A stretch of 42,435 nt of DNA. Source: Bacteroidales bacterium (GTDB taxonomy: Bacteria; Bacteroidota; Bacteroidia; Bacteroidales; B18-G4). Positions 9,855-19,768 of the stretch are shown piece by piece. The notes beneath the pieces are model-generated. The model searched no databases, was not told the origin of the DNA, and saw only the letters and a program-made list of their open reading frames with translations. How positions within the stretch are numbered: the first letter of the stretch is position 1; every line of letters begins with the position of its first letter. The DNA is taken from the NCBI GenBank assembly GCA_018400295.1, contig JAGYMZ010000021.1, positions 1-42,435 of the forward strand, read 5' to 3'. A program made the translations under genes and the position numbers.

Positions 9855-10862
9855 ATGCCCAAAAAAACATTCGTCACATTCATCGCTGCCTGCTTACTGT
9901 TTGGTATAGCCAAAGGACAATCCTTACCCGATGCGCACTTTTCGCAATTCTATGGGGCGCCCATTTATTTGAACCCCGCCCTGGCAGGTTCAAATATTTG
10001 CCCGAGGATCAACTTTAGTTACCGAAACCAGTGGCCCGCCATGAATAAAAGCTTTATCACCTACAGTGCCTCCTACGATCAGCACATAGAAAAGCTGTCG
10101 GGTGGAATAGGTTTGAACGTAATTGCGGACCGGGCCGGAGACGGCCTGCTCAACACCAATATGATCAATGCCATGTACGCTTTCCGTTTAAGGGTCGGTA
10201 CACATATATTTATGAACATGGCATTGCAGGGTAGTTATATACAAACCACGCTCGACTGGAACAACCTGCAATTTGGGGAACAAATCGATCCCAATTCGGG
10301 CTTTGATCCCTCGATAGGTATTCAGGAAACACCACCGGACAATAACAGCATCGGCTTCCCGGATTTTTCCGCCGGACTTTCCATATCTTATAAAGGAAGC
10401 ATTTATGGGGGTGTGGCCGTCCATCACCTGACCGAACCCGATAATTCTTTTTACAGCGGCGGCGACAGCAAGCTTTACATGAAAATGACCGCACACGGGG
10501 GAGCAATGATCGATCTGGAAGGGAAAGATCCTTACGATGATGATTTTGGCAGTTTCAGCATTTCACCGAATTTCATGTACCAGCAGCAATTCAATTTCCA
10601 CCAGTTGAATGTAGGGATGTATGCCACCAAACTGCCTTTTATCCTGGGGGTCTGGTTCCGGCATAATTTTGAAAACGTGGATGCGATCACGCCTATGGCC
10701 GGTTTTGAGTACCGTTCCTTAAAGATCGGCTACAGTTACGATATTACTTTGTCGCAACTTAAAAGTGTTTCCGGAGGGGCGCATGAGGTATCCCTGGCAT
10801 GGCACTTTAACTGTATTGAAAAAAGAAGACGCATCAAGGCAATAAATTGCCCGCGCTTTTAG
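9855..10862 (+). CDS. PorP/SprF family type IX secretion membrane protein
   Basis: PorP/SprF proteins are outer-membrane beta-barrels that anchor T9SS machinery or surface adhesins. The 335-residue product has a signal peptide (to about residue 22), then DAHFSQFYGAPIYLNPALAG and YRNQWPA, which are family hallmarks. It ends in a barrel with FEYRSLKIGYSYDITLSQL near the C-terminus, also typical. The ATG at 9855 follows an imperfect -7 box (TATAATTG, 9807-9814). gldJ starts 30 nt downstream, so both are probably cotranscribed. PorP paralogues are numerous in this phylum. Its place beside gldJ and porU points to the core secretion apparatus rather than an adhesin partner. Confidence 0.92.
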   Translation: MPKKTFVTFIAACLLFGIAKGQSLPDAHFSQFYGAPIYLNPALAGSNICPRINFSYRNQWPAMNKSFITYSASYDQHIEKLSGGIGLNVIADRAGDGLLNTNMINAMYAFRLRVGTHIFMNMALQGSYIQTTLDWNNLQFGEQIDPNSGFDPSIGIQETPPDNNSIGFPDFSAGLSISYKGSIYGGVAVHHLTEPDNSFYSGGDSKLYMKMTAHGGAMIDLEGKDPYDDDFGSFSISPNFMYQQQFNFHQLNVGMYATKLPFILGVWFRHNFENVDAITPMAGFEYRSLKIGYSYDITLSQLKSVSGGAHEVSLAWHFNCIEKRRRIKAINCPRF

Positions 10863-10892
10863 TTAATAATACACAAAATTAAACACAAGAAA

Positions 10893-12386
10893 ATGTCTAA
10901 GTACTTCAAATTAATCAATGTAGCACTTTTTGTTGTTTTTATTTCCTTCTTGACATCCTGTTCATTATTCAGGAGCAAGGAACATTCAAGAACAACAGGC
11001 TGGGAATATAACAATCCGGAAACCGGTGGTTTTGAAGTATCGGAATTAAAGCAACAACCGACCGGTCCTGGTTTGATCCTGATCGAAGGCGGAACCTTTG
11101 TCATGGGCGCAACACAGGAAGATCTCATGTTCGATTGGGACAATTTCCCGAGAAGGGTTACCATTTCTTCCTTTTACATGGATGAAACTGAAGTAAGCAA
11201 TGTTGATTACCTGGAATACCTTTACTGGCTGAAGCGTGTTTTCGGTGCAGATTATCCCCAGGTATATAACAAAGCCCTGCCCGATACACTTGTATGGCGC
11301 GAACGCCTGGCATATAACGAACCACTGGTTGAAACCTACCTTCGCCACCCGGCTTTTCATAATTATCCTGTGGTGGGCGTAAGCTGGACACAAGCCCAGG
11401 ATTATTGCACCTGGCGCACAGACAGGGTAAATGAAATGATGCTTATAGAACATGGCATTTTGGATTATGATCCTGATCAGAAAAATCAGAATAATTTCAA
11501 TACGGAAGCATATCTTGCCGGACAGTACGAAGGGCTTGTCAATCAACCACTGGAAAACCTTGATCCAAGCAGTACAGGCACCCGGCGTGCCGGTATTAAA
11601 GATGGGCTTATTCTTCCAAAATACCGCCTTCCGACAGAAGCCGAATGGGAATACGCTGCCCTCGGACTCATAGGGAACACCTTGTATGAACGTGTGGTCG
11701 AACGGAGAAAGTACCCCTGGAACGGGAATTACACACGTACGGACGACCGAAAATATTACGGCAGTTTCGTAGCCAACTTCAAACGTGGACGGGGAGACTA
11801 TATGGGCGTTGCAGGAAACCTGAACGACGGTGCAGACATCCCGGCCCCGATCGGTTCCTACTGGCCAAACGATTACGGGCTTTATAATATGGCAGGCAAT
11901 GTCAGTGAATGGACCCAGGATGTTTACAGGCCCCTGACACTGGAAGATGTTTCCGACCTGAACCCATACAGGGGCAATGTATTTAAAAATCCGGTCCGCG
12001 ACTTTGAAGGGTTCCTGGCTGAAAAAGACAGCCTCGGCAGAATAAGATATGAGGAAGTGTCTTCGGAAGAGATCGAAGGCAGAAGGAACTTCAATAAAGC
12101 AGATCACCGGAACTACAAGGATGGAGACATTAAAACGATAACGACCACCGATTGGAAAAGCGAAGATGAGGTTTCCGATAACACAACACAGGAAATGTAC
12201 GAATACGGGGTTACTACCCTGATCAGTGACCAGGCACGCGTGTACAAGGGCGGTTCCTGGAAAGATCCGGCTTTCTTCCTGAGCCCGAGTGTCAGAAGAT
12301 TCCTCGATCAGGATATGGCTACGGATTATATAGGATTCCGCTGTGCCATGACACGCGTCGGAAGCCCGATACCGGGAGGGAACTAA
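10893..12386 (+). CDS. gldJ: Gliding motility/T9SS lipoprotein GldJ
   Basis: GldJ is a lipoprotein with an FGE-sulfatase (SUMF1-like) fold, related to GldK. It is needed for stability of the T9SS ring and for gliding where gliding exists. The 497-residue product has a lipoprotein signal with the lipid-attachment Cys23 (FLTSC). The domain begins at ILIEGGTFVMGATQED and continues through FYMDETEVSNVDYLEYLYWL and YRLPTEAEWEYAA. It ends with MAGNVSEWTQDVYRP, the GGSWKDP strand and FIGFRC-type residues. No catalytic role is expected. It follows porP by 30 nt and ends at a strong terminator. The order porV-porU / gldJ-murF is recalled from other Bacteroidetes and supports GldJ over GldK. Confidence 0.92.
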   Translation: MSKYFKLINVALFVVFISFLTSCSLFRSKEHSRTTGWEYNNPETGGFEVSELKQQPTGPGLILIEGGTFVMGATQEDLMFDWDNFPRRVTISSFYMDETEVSNVDYLEYLYWLKRVFGADYPQVYNKALPDTLVWRERLAYNEPLVETYLRHPAFHNYPVVGVSWTQAQDYCTWRTDRVNEMMLIEHGILDYDPDQKNQNNFNTEAYLAGQYEGLVNQPLENLDPSSTGTRRAGIKDGLILPKYRLPTEAEWEYAALGLIGNTLYERVVERRKYPWNGNYTRTDDRKYYGSFVANFKRGRGDYMGVAGNLNDGADIPAPIGSYWPNDYGLYNMAGNVSEWTQDVYRPLTLEDVSDLNPYRGNVFKNPVRDFEGFLAEKDSLGRIRYEEVSSEEIEGRRNFNKADHRNYKDGDIKTITTTDWKSEDEVSDNTTQEMYEYGVTTLISDQARVYKGGSWKDPAFFLSPSVRRFLDQDMATDYIGFRCAMTRVGSPIPGGN

Positions 12387-12417
12387 TTGGAGCATTGGTT
12401 TTCTGAAAGATATGATG

Positions 12418-12446
12418 AAAGGCTGCCGGGACGGTGGCCTTTTTTA
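12418..12446 (+). terminator. Rho-independent terminator of the porP-gldJ unit
   Basis: An 11-bp stem (12418-12428 with 12432-12442, two G-T wobbles) around a GGA loop, followed by more T residues to 12445. It starts 31 nt after the gldJ stop. Confidence 0.85.
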
Positions 12447-12559
12447 TTGTCGATCCTGAAGGCTGTATGTTCGATGGGCGATGTTGATGTTCAATGCCCA
12501 ATTCCGGGATGCTTGTAACATTCGATGGTTGAATGAAGGGGTGAACGGTTTTTAATTGT

Positions 12560-12567
12560 TAATTTTG
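12560..12567 (+). promoter_or_regulatory. -7 box upstream of murF
   Basis: TAATTTTG matches TAnnTTTG and lies 41 nt before the murF ATG, after the gldJ terminator. The nearest upstream TTG (12529-12531) is 28 nt away, so the -33 element is not convincing. Confidence 0.45.
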
Positions 12568-12607
12568 GCATGGGAAGCCGATCCCCCCAGGAAACTGTTT
12601 TACTGGA

Positions 12608-13903
12608 ATGATCATGATGGAAAAGATATACCGGCAATTCCTCAAAAGCAAAGAAGTCTTCATCGATTCCCGGGAGACTTGTAAGGGCGGATTGTTTTTT
12701 GCACTCAAAGGCGAAAACGCCGACGGCAATAAATTTGCCGGCGAAGCCATTGAAAAAGGGGCAGCCATGGCGATCATCGATGACCCGGAATACAAAAGCC
12801 CGGATCCGCGGACCGTACTTGTGGAAAACAGCCTGGAAACCTTGCAGGAATTAGCGGCAATGTACCGGAAGGAATTCCGCATACCCTTCATCGCCGTCAC
12901 CGGAAGCAATGGAAAAACAACGACAAAGGAACTCATGGGCGCGGTTTTGGAACGCAAATACACTGCATGCACATCCAAAGGAAATTTGAACAATCATATA
13001 GGGGTGCCCCTGAGCATTCTCTCCATGAAAAAAGACACGGAAATCGCTGTGATAGAAATGGGCGCCAATCATGTGGGCGAAATAAAAAAATTGTGTGAAA
13101 TTGCCCGGCCTACCCATGGATTGATCACCAACATCGGCAAAGCACACCTGGAAGGTTTTTTAGATCTGGAAGGAGTGATGCGCGCCAAATCAGAACTATA
13201 CCATTTTCTCATGGACAACAAGGGGGATATCTTTGTGAACCGGGACGATGAACTGCTTATGGACCTGAGCGCGGAAGCCGGAAGATATACGTATGGCAAT
13301 GATGATCATGCCGATGTTTGTACCCGCCTCATAGATGAAGACCCCTTTCTCACAGTGCAATGGAAAACGCCGGCAGGGGAATTCCTGATCGAATCCCGGT
13401 TGTACGGCCGGTACAATTATCCGAACATACAGGCGGCCATAGCCGTTGGTCATTATTTTCATGTAAACCCACACGATATTGCACACGGCATCCGGCATTA
13501 CATCCCTGAAAACAGCCGTTCACAAATCATAGAAACCGGAAATAACAAAGTGCTGCTGGATGCTTATAATGCCAATCCGACGAGCATGGAATTTGCCCTG
13601 GATTATATGGACCGCCTCCGGGATACACCGAAGGCATACATCCTGGGGGATATGCTGGAGCTGGGCAATACATCAGGGATGGAACACCGGAACATCCTGA
13701 AAAAACTGAATGAAACAGGGGCAACACATGTTATGCTTGTCGGCAGCGAATTTACCAAAGCCGCACAAAAAACCAGGTTCCTTTCTTTTCAGAATTCCGG
13801 GGAAGCCCGTGACTGGCTCCGGGAACACCCATTAAAGGGTTTTACCATACTTGTGAAGGGATCACGGAAAATACAACTTGAACAGGTGCTGAAAGAACTG
13901 TAA
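12608..13903 (+). CDS. murF: UDP-MurNAc-tripeptide:D-Ala-D-Ala ligase MurF
   Basis: MurF adds D-Ala-D-Ala to UDP-MurNAc-tripeptide, the last cytoplasmic step of peptidoglycan precursor synthesis. The 431-residue product has the N-terminal substrate domain (DSRETCKGGLFFALKG), the ATP-binding loop GSNGKTT at residues 99-105, NLNNHIGVPLS, the IEMGANHVGEI segment and a C-terminal Mur ligase domain with DAYNANPTSM. All are characteristic of MurF rather than MurC, D or E. ATG codons at 12608, 12614 and 12617 are all possible starts; the first is used. anmK starts 5 nt downstream, so both belong to one cell-wall unit. Confidence 0.96.
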   Translation: MIMMEKIYRQFLKSKEVFIDSRETCKGGLFFALKGENADGNKFAGEAIEKGAAMAIIDDPEYKSPDPRTVLVENSLETLQELAAMYRKEFRIPFIAVTGSNGKTTTKELMGAVLERKYTACTSKGNLNNHIGVPLSILSMKKDTEIAVIEMGANHVGEIKKLCEIARPTHGLITNIGKAHLEGFLDLEGVMRAKSELYHFLMDNKGDIFVNRDDELLMDLSAEAGRYTYGNDDHADVCTRLIDEDPFLTVQWKTPAGEFLIESRLYGRYNYPNIQAAIAVGHYFHVNPHDIAHGIRHYIPENSRSQIIETGNNKVLLDAYNANPTSMEFALDYMDRLRDTPKAYILGDMLELGNTSGMEHRNILKKLNETGATHVMLVGSEFTKAAQKTRFLSFQNSGEARDWLREHPLKGFTILVKGSRKIQLEQVLKEL

Positions 13904-13908
13904 GTCGT

Positions 13909-14970
13909 ATGGAAAACAACACACAGTACCGGGGGATCGGGATCATGTCGGGCACCTCGCTCGATGGTATGGATATTGCTTTTTGCCGCTTCATCCTGAA
14001 GAACAACTCCTGGGAATATGACATCCTGGCTGCCGAAACGTTTCCATATTCCGGAAAAATGAAAAAGCAACTGGGTTCGCTCCGGAACTGCAGTGCATCA
14101 ACGCTGGTCCGGTCGGAAAACGAATGGAGCCGGTTTGCCTCAGACAGGATCCATGATTTTTGTGAAAAATACAAGCTCGAACCGGAATTTATCGCTTCAC
14201 ACGGACATACGGTATTTCATCAGCCCGGAGAGGGGCTGACCTTACAGATAGGCAACGGGGCGCTTATGGCAGCCCGGACAGGCGTGCCGGTTATTTGCGA
14301 TTTTCGCAGGGCGGATACTGCTCGTGGGGGACAGGGAGCGCCACTGGTACCCATAGGCGACCGGTACCTATTCGGAACATATGATCTCTGCCTGAACCTG
14401 GGAGGCTTTGCCAATGTTTCCTTCGAGGAACACGGGATCCGGAAAGCATGCGATATTTGCCCCTGTAATGTGCTGCTGAACCATGTTGCATCAACATTGG
14501 GCAAAGCCTTCGACCAGAATGGGGAAACGGCACGGGAGGGAAAGGTCCTGGACCGTCTTTTAAAAAAATTGAACGGATTGGACTTCTACCGTTTAACCAA
14601 ACCCAGGTCACTGGGTATGGAATGGGTGCAAAAGCATCTGTTCCCCCTGGTCCCCCGCGGTGAGGCTGGCCGCGACTTACTGAGGACCTTCACAGAACAC
14701 ATCGCCCGGCAGGTCACACAGGCAACCGGGCGGAAACCCCCGGGCCGGTTGCTGGTTACGGGAGGAGGCGCTTACAATGTGTTCCTCCTGGAAAGGATCA
14801 AAGCCCTTACCGGACATGAGGTCATCATACCCGGCCAAAAACTCATCGATCACAAGGAAGCACTGATCTTTGCTTTTATGGGGATACGAAGGCTCAGGAA
14901 TGAGGTCAATGTGCTGGGATCCGCAACAGGAGCAAACAAAGATCATAGCGCAGGTGCTGTGTACATATAG
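13909..14970 (+). CDS. anmK: Anhydro-N-acetylmuramic acid kinase
   Basis: AnmK phosphorylates and hydrolyses 1,6-anhydroMurNAc released during wall turnover, giving MurNAc 6-phosphate for recycling. The 353-residue product has the actin-like-fold nucleotide motif GIMSGTSLDGMD near residues 11-22. It also has ASHGHTVFHQP, the IGNGALMAARTGVPVICDFR segment, and a C-terminal TGGGAYNVFLLERI stretch. This matches the family's usual length and order. It lies 5 nt after murF and is followed by 178 nt before the V-ATPase operon. Confidence 0.95.
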   Translation: MENNTQYRGIGIMSGTSLDGMDIAFCRFILKNNSWEYDILAAETFPYSGKMKKQLGSLRNCSASTLVRSENEWSRFASDRIHDFCEKYKLEPEFIASHGHTVFHQPGEGLTLQIGNGALMAARTGVPVICDFRRADTARGGQGAPLVPIGDRYLFGTYDLCLNLGGFANVSFEEHGIRKACDICPCNVLLNHVASTLGKAFDQNGETAREGKVLDRLLKKLNGLDFYRLTKPRSLGMEWVQKHLFPLVPRGEAGRDLLRTFTEHIARQVTQATGRKPPGRLLVTGGGAYNVFLLERIKALTGHEVIIPGQKLIDHKEALIFAFMGIRRLRNEVNVLGSATGANKDHSAGAVYI

Positions 14971-15047
14971 ATCAAAAGGAAGATAAACCAACCGGACCCC
15001 GTCGGCTATGACCCAAAACAAATATTTAAATTTATCAGCAATTTAAT

Positions 15048-15077
15048 TTACATAGTGTAAATCTTTTGTTAATTTTG
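15048..15077 (+). promoter_or_regulatory. Promoter of the V-type ATPase operon
   Basis: TTA at 15048-15050 (one mismatch to the -33 TTG) is followed by exactly 19 nt and then TAATTTTG (15070-15077), a full match to TAnnTTTG. The first gene starts 71 nt downstream. Confidence 0.6.
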
Positions 15078-15148
15078 GCCGGTCCAATAAACGGAAGCAT
15101 CGTTTTTTACTGAAAACAAGACACTTAAAAATAAATAGCCCAGGCCTC

Positions 15149-15769
15149 ATGGAAAACAAATTACAGGAATTGACTGAAAAGATATATTCAGAGGGGATCG
15201 AAAAAGCCAATAAGGAAGCTGAAGAGATCAGGCAAAAAGCGGAAAAAGAAGCAGAAGAGATTGAAAAGAAGGCGAAAAGGGAAGCCGGAAAAATTGTTGA
15301 GAAAGCAAAACAGGAAGCTGAAGAAGCGAAGAGGAAACTCGATTCGGAATTGAAATTAGCGGCCACCCAGGCGCTTACTGCCTTAAAACAAAAAATTACC
15401 GGCCTGATCACTTCCAAAGTGGTTGATGAGCCTGTGGAAAAAGCATTGAATGATAAAGCGTTCCTGCAAAAGATCATTGAAATCGCACTTAAAAACTGGA
15501 ACCCCGGGAAATCAGGAAACCTTGATGTATCCCTTTTACTTCCGGAAGAAGATGAGGAAAAGCTTGGAAATTATTTTACCAGCAAAGAAAATGAATACCT
15601 GAAAAAAGGCCTTGAAGTCCGCTTCGACGACCGCATGAAATCCGGTTTTATGATCGGCCCCAAAGACGGTAGCTTTAAGATCAGTTTCACCGAAGAGAAC
15701 TTTAAGAACTTTTTCAAGGCTTACCTGCGCTCTGCTACGATAGAATTGCTTTATGGAGAACAGTCATGA
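15149..15769 (+). CDS. atpE: V/A-type ATPase subunit E (peripheral stalk)
   Basis: Subunit E forms the peripheral stalk that ties the catalytic head to the membrane sector. The 206-residue product has a long charged N-terminal helix (about residues 5-75) rich in Lys, Glu and Ala with heptad character, and then a globular C-terminal part. This is the expected shape for E. It is the first gene of the operon and overlaps the next by 4 nt (ATGA). No separate subunit G/H stalk gene is seen, so its coiled-coil partner is unidentified. Confidence 0.87.
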   Translation: MENKLQELTEKIYSEGIEKANKEAEEIRQKAEKEAEEIEKKAKREAGKIVEKAKQEAEEAKRKLDSELKLAATQALTALKQKITGLITSKVVDEPVEKALNDKAFLQKIIEIALKNWNPGKSGNLDVSLLLPEEDEEKLGNYFTSKENEYLKKGLEVRFDDRMKSGFMIGPKDGSFKISFTEENFKNFFKAYLRSATIELLYGEQS

Positions 15770-16614
15770 TCAGAATGCCAAAGCACTATTATTGCCTTGT
15801 TGCCGGACTGCCGGAATTGATCCTTGAACAGGAAAAGATCCGGTTTTCGCCGGAAGATTTCAGGGATCAACTCCTGGAAGAGATCCACGCAACAGACCTG
15901 GAATATGTTCATGTGCTTTACCTGCCTCATGACCACAACAATTTGCTCAATCTCCTCCGGAAAGAAAACAAGCCGTTCGATGCCCTTGGGAATTATTCCC
16001 TTGAATTTCTGGAGGACGAAATAAAAGAGCCCGGGAAACTGCCCGCTTACCTGCAGAAATTTATCGTCAATTTTAAGGAAGATACCCCGGTTTATGAAGA
16101 TATGAGCTGGGAAAACCAGCTCACCAGCCTGTATTATGATCATGCAACTTCGCTGAAGAATCATTTCCTGGTGCAGTGGTTTCATTTCGACCGGAACGTA
16201 AACAATGTCATGGCAGGCCTGATGGCACGAAAATATGATCATCCCCTCAAAGGGGAACTTATCGGCCATGACCTGATCACCGAATCCATTCGTAAAAGCC
16301 ATGCCCGTGATTTCGGACTTGCCAATGATTTTCCGGAAATAGAAGATCTGCTCCAAATTATTGACAATGAGAACATACAGGAACGGGAAAAGAACATTGA
16401 TATGCTCAAGTGGCAACATCTTGATGATTTGAACACATTCAACTATTTCACCATAGAAAAGATCCTGGGTTATGTGATCAAATTAAACATGGTTGACCGG
16501 TGGATGCGGCTGGATGAAGAGACCGGGCAAAAAATATTCAATAAATTGATCACCGAACTTAAGAACAGTTTTGAACTACTAAAAGAATTCAAAATAAATG
16601 GCAGAAAAAGCTAA
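15766..16614 (+). CDS. DUF2764 protein of the V-type ATPase operon
   Basis: This 282-residue soluble, mostly helical protein matches the DUF2764 family, which I recall as sitting between subunits E and A in V-type ATPase operons of Bacteroidetes, Spirochaetes and Chlamydiae. Features seen are the start MPKHYYCLVAGLPEL, an HNNLLNLL motif, and the acidic helical middle. There is no signal peptide or membrane segment. Subunit C (the socket linking rotor to ring) is otherwise absent from this operon, and position and size make DUF2764 a candidate stand-in. That is inference. It overlaps both neighbours (4 and 17 nt), which implies translational coupling. An alternative ATG at 15775 would shorten it by three residues. 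Confidence 0.82.
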   Translation: MIRMPKHYYCLVAGLPELILEQEKIRFSPEDFRDQLLEEIHATDLEYVHVLYLPHDHNNLLNLLRKENKPFDALGNYSLEFLEDEIKEPGKLPAYLQKFIVNFKEDTPVYEDMSWENQLTSLYYDHATSLKNHFLVQWFHFDRNVNNVMAGLMARKYDHPLKGELIGHDLITESIRKSHARDFGLANDFPEIEDLLQIIDNENIQEREKNIDMLKWQHLDDLNTFNYFTIEKILGYVIKLNMVDRWMRLDEETGQKIFNKLITELKNSFELLKEFKINGRKS

Positions 16615-18370
16615 ACGCTCCAGGGGAAAGGTCATATCCATCATCGCCAACCTTGTGCTTGTAGAAGTAGATGGCCCCATAGCACAAAACGAGATCTGCT
16701 TCATTAAATTGAGCAATACCTCGTTAATGGCGGAAGTCATCAAGGTTCACGAACCCATAGCATATGTTCAGGTATTTGAAAGCACACGCAGTCTGACCAT
16801 TGATACCGAAGTTGAGTTCACCGGAAACATGCTTGAGATCACCCTGGGGCCCGGCATCCTTTCGAAGAATTTCGATGGCCTGCAAAACGACCTGGACAAA
16901 ATGGAAGGCATTTTTCTGAAACGGGGGGAATATACCATCCCGCTCGATCCGGAAAAGAAATGGGATTTCATCCCCCTGGCCAGTGAAGGGGATACCGTAA
17001 CAGCGGGAAGCTGGCTGGGGGAAGTCACTGAAAACCAGCAACCGCATAAGATCATGGTCCCTTTCAAGCTCACCGGAACCTTCAAAGTTAAAAGCCTGGC
17101 CAAAAAAGGCGCCTATACCATCAAAGAAAAAATTGCCGCCATAACAGACGGGGAAGGCAACACCATTGATTTAACCATGACCCAGAAATGGCCTGTGAAA
17201 GTGCCCATCAAGGTCTATGATTCCAAACCGCGCCCCTTCCGCCTGCTGGAAACCGGTGTCCGCACCATCGACACATTAAATCCCATCATGGAAGGGGGCA
17301 CCGGCTTTATTCCGGGACCCTTCGGCAGTGGTAAAACGGTGTTGCAGCATGCCCTTTCCAAACAGGCAGAAGCCGATATCGTCATTGTTGCAGCCTGCGG
17401 TGAACGTGCCAATGAAGTGGTAGAGCTTTTTACCGAGTTCCCCAAGCTGGATGATCCGCGCACAGGCCGTAAGCTCATGGAACGGACCACCATTATTGCC
17501 AACACTTCCAATATGCCGGTAGCCGCCCGTGAAGCTTCGGTTTACACCGCCATGACCATTGCGGAATACTACCGCCAAATGGGATTGAAAGTCCTGATGC
17601 TCGCCGACTCCACATCCCGATGGGCCCAGGCGCTCAGGGAAATGTCAAACCGCATGGAGGAATTGCCAGGCCCGGACGCTTATCCCATGGACCTTACAGC
17701 GATCATTGCAAGCTTTTATGCACGCGCCGGATATACATGCCTGAATAACAGCAAAACCGGTTCCATTACCTTTATCGGGACCGTGTCACCGGCCGGTGGC
17801 AATTTGAAAGAACCGGTTACAGAAGCAACCAAAAAAGCTGCCCGGTGCTTTTATGCGTTGTCGCAAGACCGGGCCGACAGTAAGCGGTATCCCGCCATAG
17901 ACCCGATCGACAGCTATTCGAAATATCTCGAATACGAAGGGGTTAAAGAATATTTGAATGAAACCATCCACGAAGACTGGATTTCCAACATCGCATCGGT
18001 CAAAAATTTTCTGATCCGGGGCCATGAAGCTTCCGAACAAATCGACATCCTGGGCGATGATGGCGTCCCGGTCACATACCATGTTGATTTCTGGAAATCA
18101 GAGGTTGTTGACTTTGTAATATTGCAGCAGGATGCCTTTGATGAGATCGATGCATCGACACCGGTGGAGCGTCAGCGATATATGCTGGAGAAAGTCCTGT
18201 CCATTTGCAACACCGGCTTTTCCTTTGATGCCTTTGAAGATGTGGCTGAGTATTTCAAGCGCATCATCAACGAACTGAAACAAATGAATTATTCTGAGTT
18301 TGAGTCGGATAAGTTCAAGGGACACGAAGACCAGCTGGAAAAAATCATTGAAGAACGAAAGGATGCCTAA
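16598..18370 (+). CDS. atpA: V/A-type ATPase catalytic subunit A
   Basis: Subunit A hydrolyses ATP in the A3B3 head. The 590-residue product has the N-terminal beta-barrel and the 'non-homologous' bulge domain of V-type A subunits (about residues 110-200). The Walker A loop GPFGSGKT is at residues 240-247, followed by CGERANEV and MLADSTSRWAQALREMS. These set it apart from F-type beta. The start overlaps the DUF2764 gene by 17 nt, and the stop overlaps the B start (TAATG). It is the catalytic core of what is likely a sodium-linked ATPase, judging from the K subunit. Confidence 0.97.
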   Translation: MAEKAKRSRGKVISIIANLVLVEVDGPIAQNEICFIKLSNTSLMAEVIKVHEPIAYVQVFESTRSLTIDTEVEFTGNMLEITLGPGILSKNFDGLQNDLDKMEGIFLKRGEYTIPLDPEKKWDFIPLASEGDTVTAGSWLGEVTENQQPHKIMVPFKLTGTFKVKSLAKKGAYTIKEKIAAITDGEGNTIDLTMTQKWPVKVPIKVYDSKPRPFRLLETGVRTIDTLNPIMEGGTGFIPGPFGSGKTVLQHALSKQAEADIVIVAACGERANEVVELFTEFPKLDDPRTGRKLMERTTIIANTSNMPVAAREASVYTAMTIAEYYRQMGLKVLMLADSTSRWAQALREMSNRMEELPGPDAYPMDLTAIIASFYARAGYTCLNNSKTGSITFIGTVSPAGGNLKEPVTEATKKAARCFYALSQDRADSKRYPAIDPIDSYSKYLEYEGVKEYLNETIHEDWISNIASVKNFLIRGHEASEQIDILGDDGVPVTYHVDFWKSEVVDFVILQQDAFDEIDASTPVERQRYMLEKVLSICNTGFSFDAFEDVAEYFKRIINELKQMNYSEFESDKFKGHEDQLEKIIEERKDA

Positions 18371-19740
18371 TGGAAACACGCGCATTTCAAAAAATACACA
18401 CAAGGATCACAAACATTACAAAGGCCACCTGCTCGCTTAAGGCAACCGGTGTAGGGTACGAGGAACTGGCCATTGTTCATGGCAAACTTGCCCAGGTTGT
18501 AAAAATAAAAGGCGATACCATTACCCTTCAAATATTCGGGGGCACCGAAGGGATCCCCACCAACGGTGAGGTGATCTTCTCCGGAAAACCCCCTTCCCTC
18601 AAGGTCAGCGATGCCCTGGCCGGGCGGTTCTTTGATTCTTTTGGCAATCCTATTGACGGGGGACCGGAAGTGGAAGGGGAAGAGAGGGAAATTGGCGGTC
18701 CGACGGTCAACCCCGTAAGACGGAAACAACCTTCCGAACTCATCGCCACAGGGATTGCAGGCATCGACCTGAACAACACGCTGGTGAGCGGACAAAAGAT
18801 CCCATTCTTCGCAGATCCCGATCAACCCTACAACCAGGTGATGGCCATGGTTGCCCTCAGGGCGAAAGCCGACAAGATCATCCTGGGTGGAATGGGCCTG
18901 GCCAACGATGACTACCTCTTCTTTAAGAATGTATTTGACAATGCAGGGGCCCTGGATCATATCGTCTCCTTTGTGAACTCAACAGAAGACCCCCCTGTAG
19001 AACGATTGTTGGTCCCCGATATGGCACTTACCGCAGCGGAATACTTTGCCGTGGACAAAAATCAAAAGGTATTGGTGCTCCTCACGGACATGACCCTCTT
19101 CGCTGATGCACTGGCCATTGTATCGAACCGCATGGACCAGATACCGTCCAAAGATTCCATGCCCGGCTCCTTGTACAGCGACCTGGCAAAAATTTACGAA
19201 AAAGCCGTGCAATTCCCCGAAGGTGGCTCCATAACCATTGTTGCAGTGACCACGCTGTCCGGTGGGGATATCACCCACGCCGTCCCGGATAATACAGGGT
19301 ATATTACCGAAGGACAGCTTTTTCTGAGAAAAGATACCGACATCGGTAAAGTGATCGTCGACCCGTTCCGAAGCCTCTCGCGATTGAAACAATTGGTGAT
19401 CGGCAAGAAAACCCGTGAGGATCATCCCAGTGTGATGAATGCTGCAATCCGCCTCTTTGCCGATGCATCCAATGCCAAAATCAAGCAGGAAAACGGTTTC
19501 GACCTCACGGATTATGACGAACGCACCCTGGGTTTTGCCAAAGAATATTCCAGGGAACTGCTGGCCATTGATGTGAACATTGAAATTGACAAAATGCTTG
19601 ATACCGGATGGCAGCTGTTCAATACCTATTTCACGAAAGCGGAAGTTGCCATCAAAGAAGATCTGGTCAGCAAGTACTGGCCAGAAGAAGAAGGACTGGA
19701 AGAACGCAGGAAAAAAGAACCTTCAGAAGCCAAAGCATAA
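18370..19740 (+). CDS. atpB: V/A-type ATPase non-catalytic subunit B
   Basis: Subunit B pairs with A in the head and contributes to the nucleotide site without catalysing hydrolysis. The 456-residue product starts METRAFQKIHTRI and contains GIAGIDLNNTLVSGQKIPFFADPD in place of a Walker A loop, as expected for B. It also has LLTDMTLFADALAIVSNRMDQIPSKDSMPGSLYSDL-type sequence and a conserved GSITIVAVTTLSGGDITH stretch. It overlaps subunit A by 1 nt and ends 28 nt before subunit D. Confidence 0.97.
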   Translation: METRAFQKIHTRITNITKATCSLKATGVGYEELAIVHGKLAQVVKIKGDTITLQIFGGTEGIPTNGEVIFSGKPPSLKVSDALAGRFFDSFGNPIDGGPEVEGEEREIGGPTVNPVRRKQPSELIATGIAGIDLNNTLVSGQKIPFFADPDQPYNQVMAMVALRAKADKIILGGMGLANDDYLFFKNVFDNAGALDHIVSFVNSTEDPPVERLLVPDMALTAAEYFAVDKNQKVLVLLTDMTLFADALAIVSNRMDQIPSKDSMPGSLYSDLAKIYEKAVQFPEGGSITIVAVTTLSGGDITHAVPDNTGYITEGQLFLRKDTDIGKVIVDPFRSLSRLKQLVIGKKTREDHPSVMNAAIRLFADASNAKIKQENGFDLTDYDERTLGFAKEYSRELLAIDVNIEIDKMLDTGWQLFNTYFTKAEVAIKEDLVSKYWPEEEGLEERRKKEPSEAKA

Positions 19741-19768
19741 ACGGGACCAAACCAAAAGCAGTGATACC

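Noticed and set aside
11046..12395. 449-residue open frame on the minus strand
   Set aside because: Antisense to gldJ, whose reading frame has clear family motifs and a lipoprotein signal.
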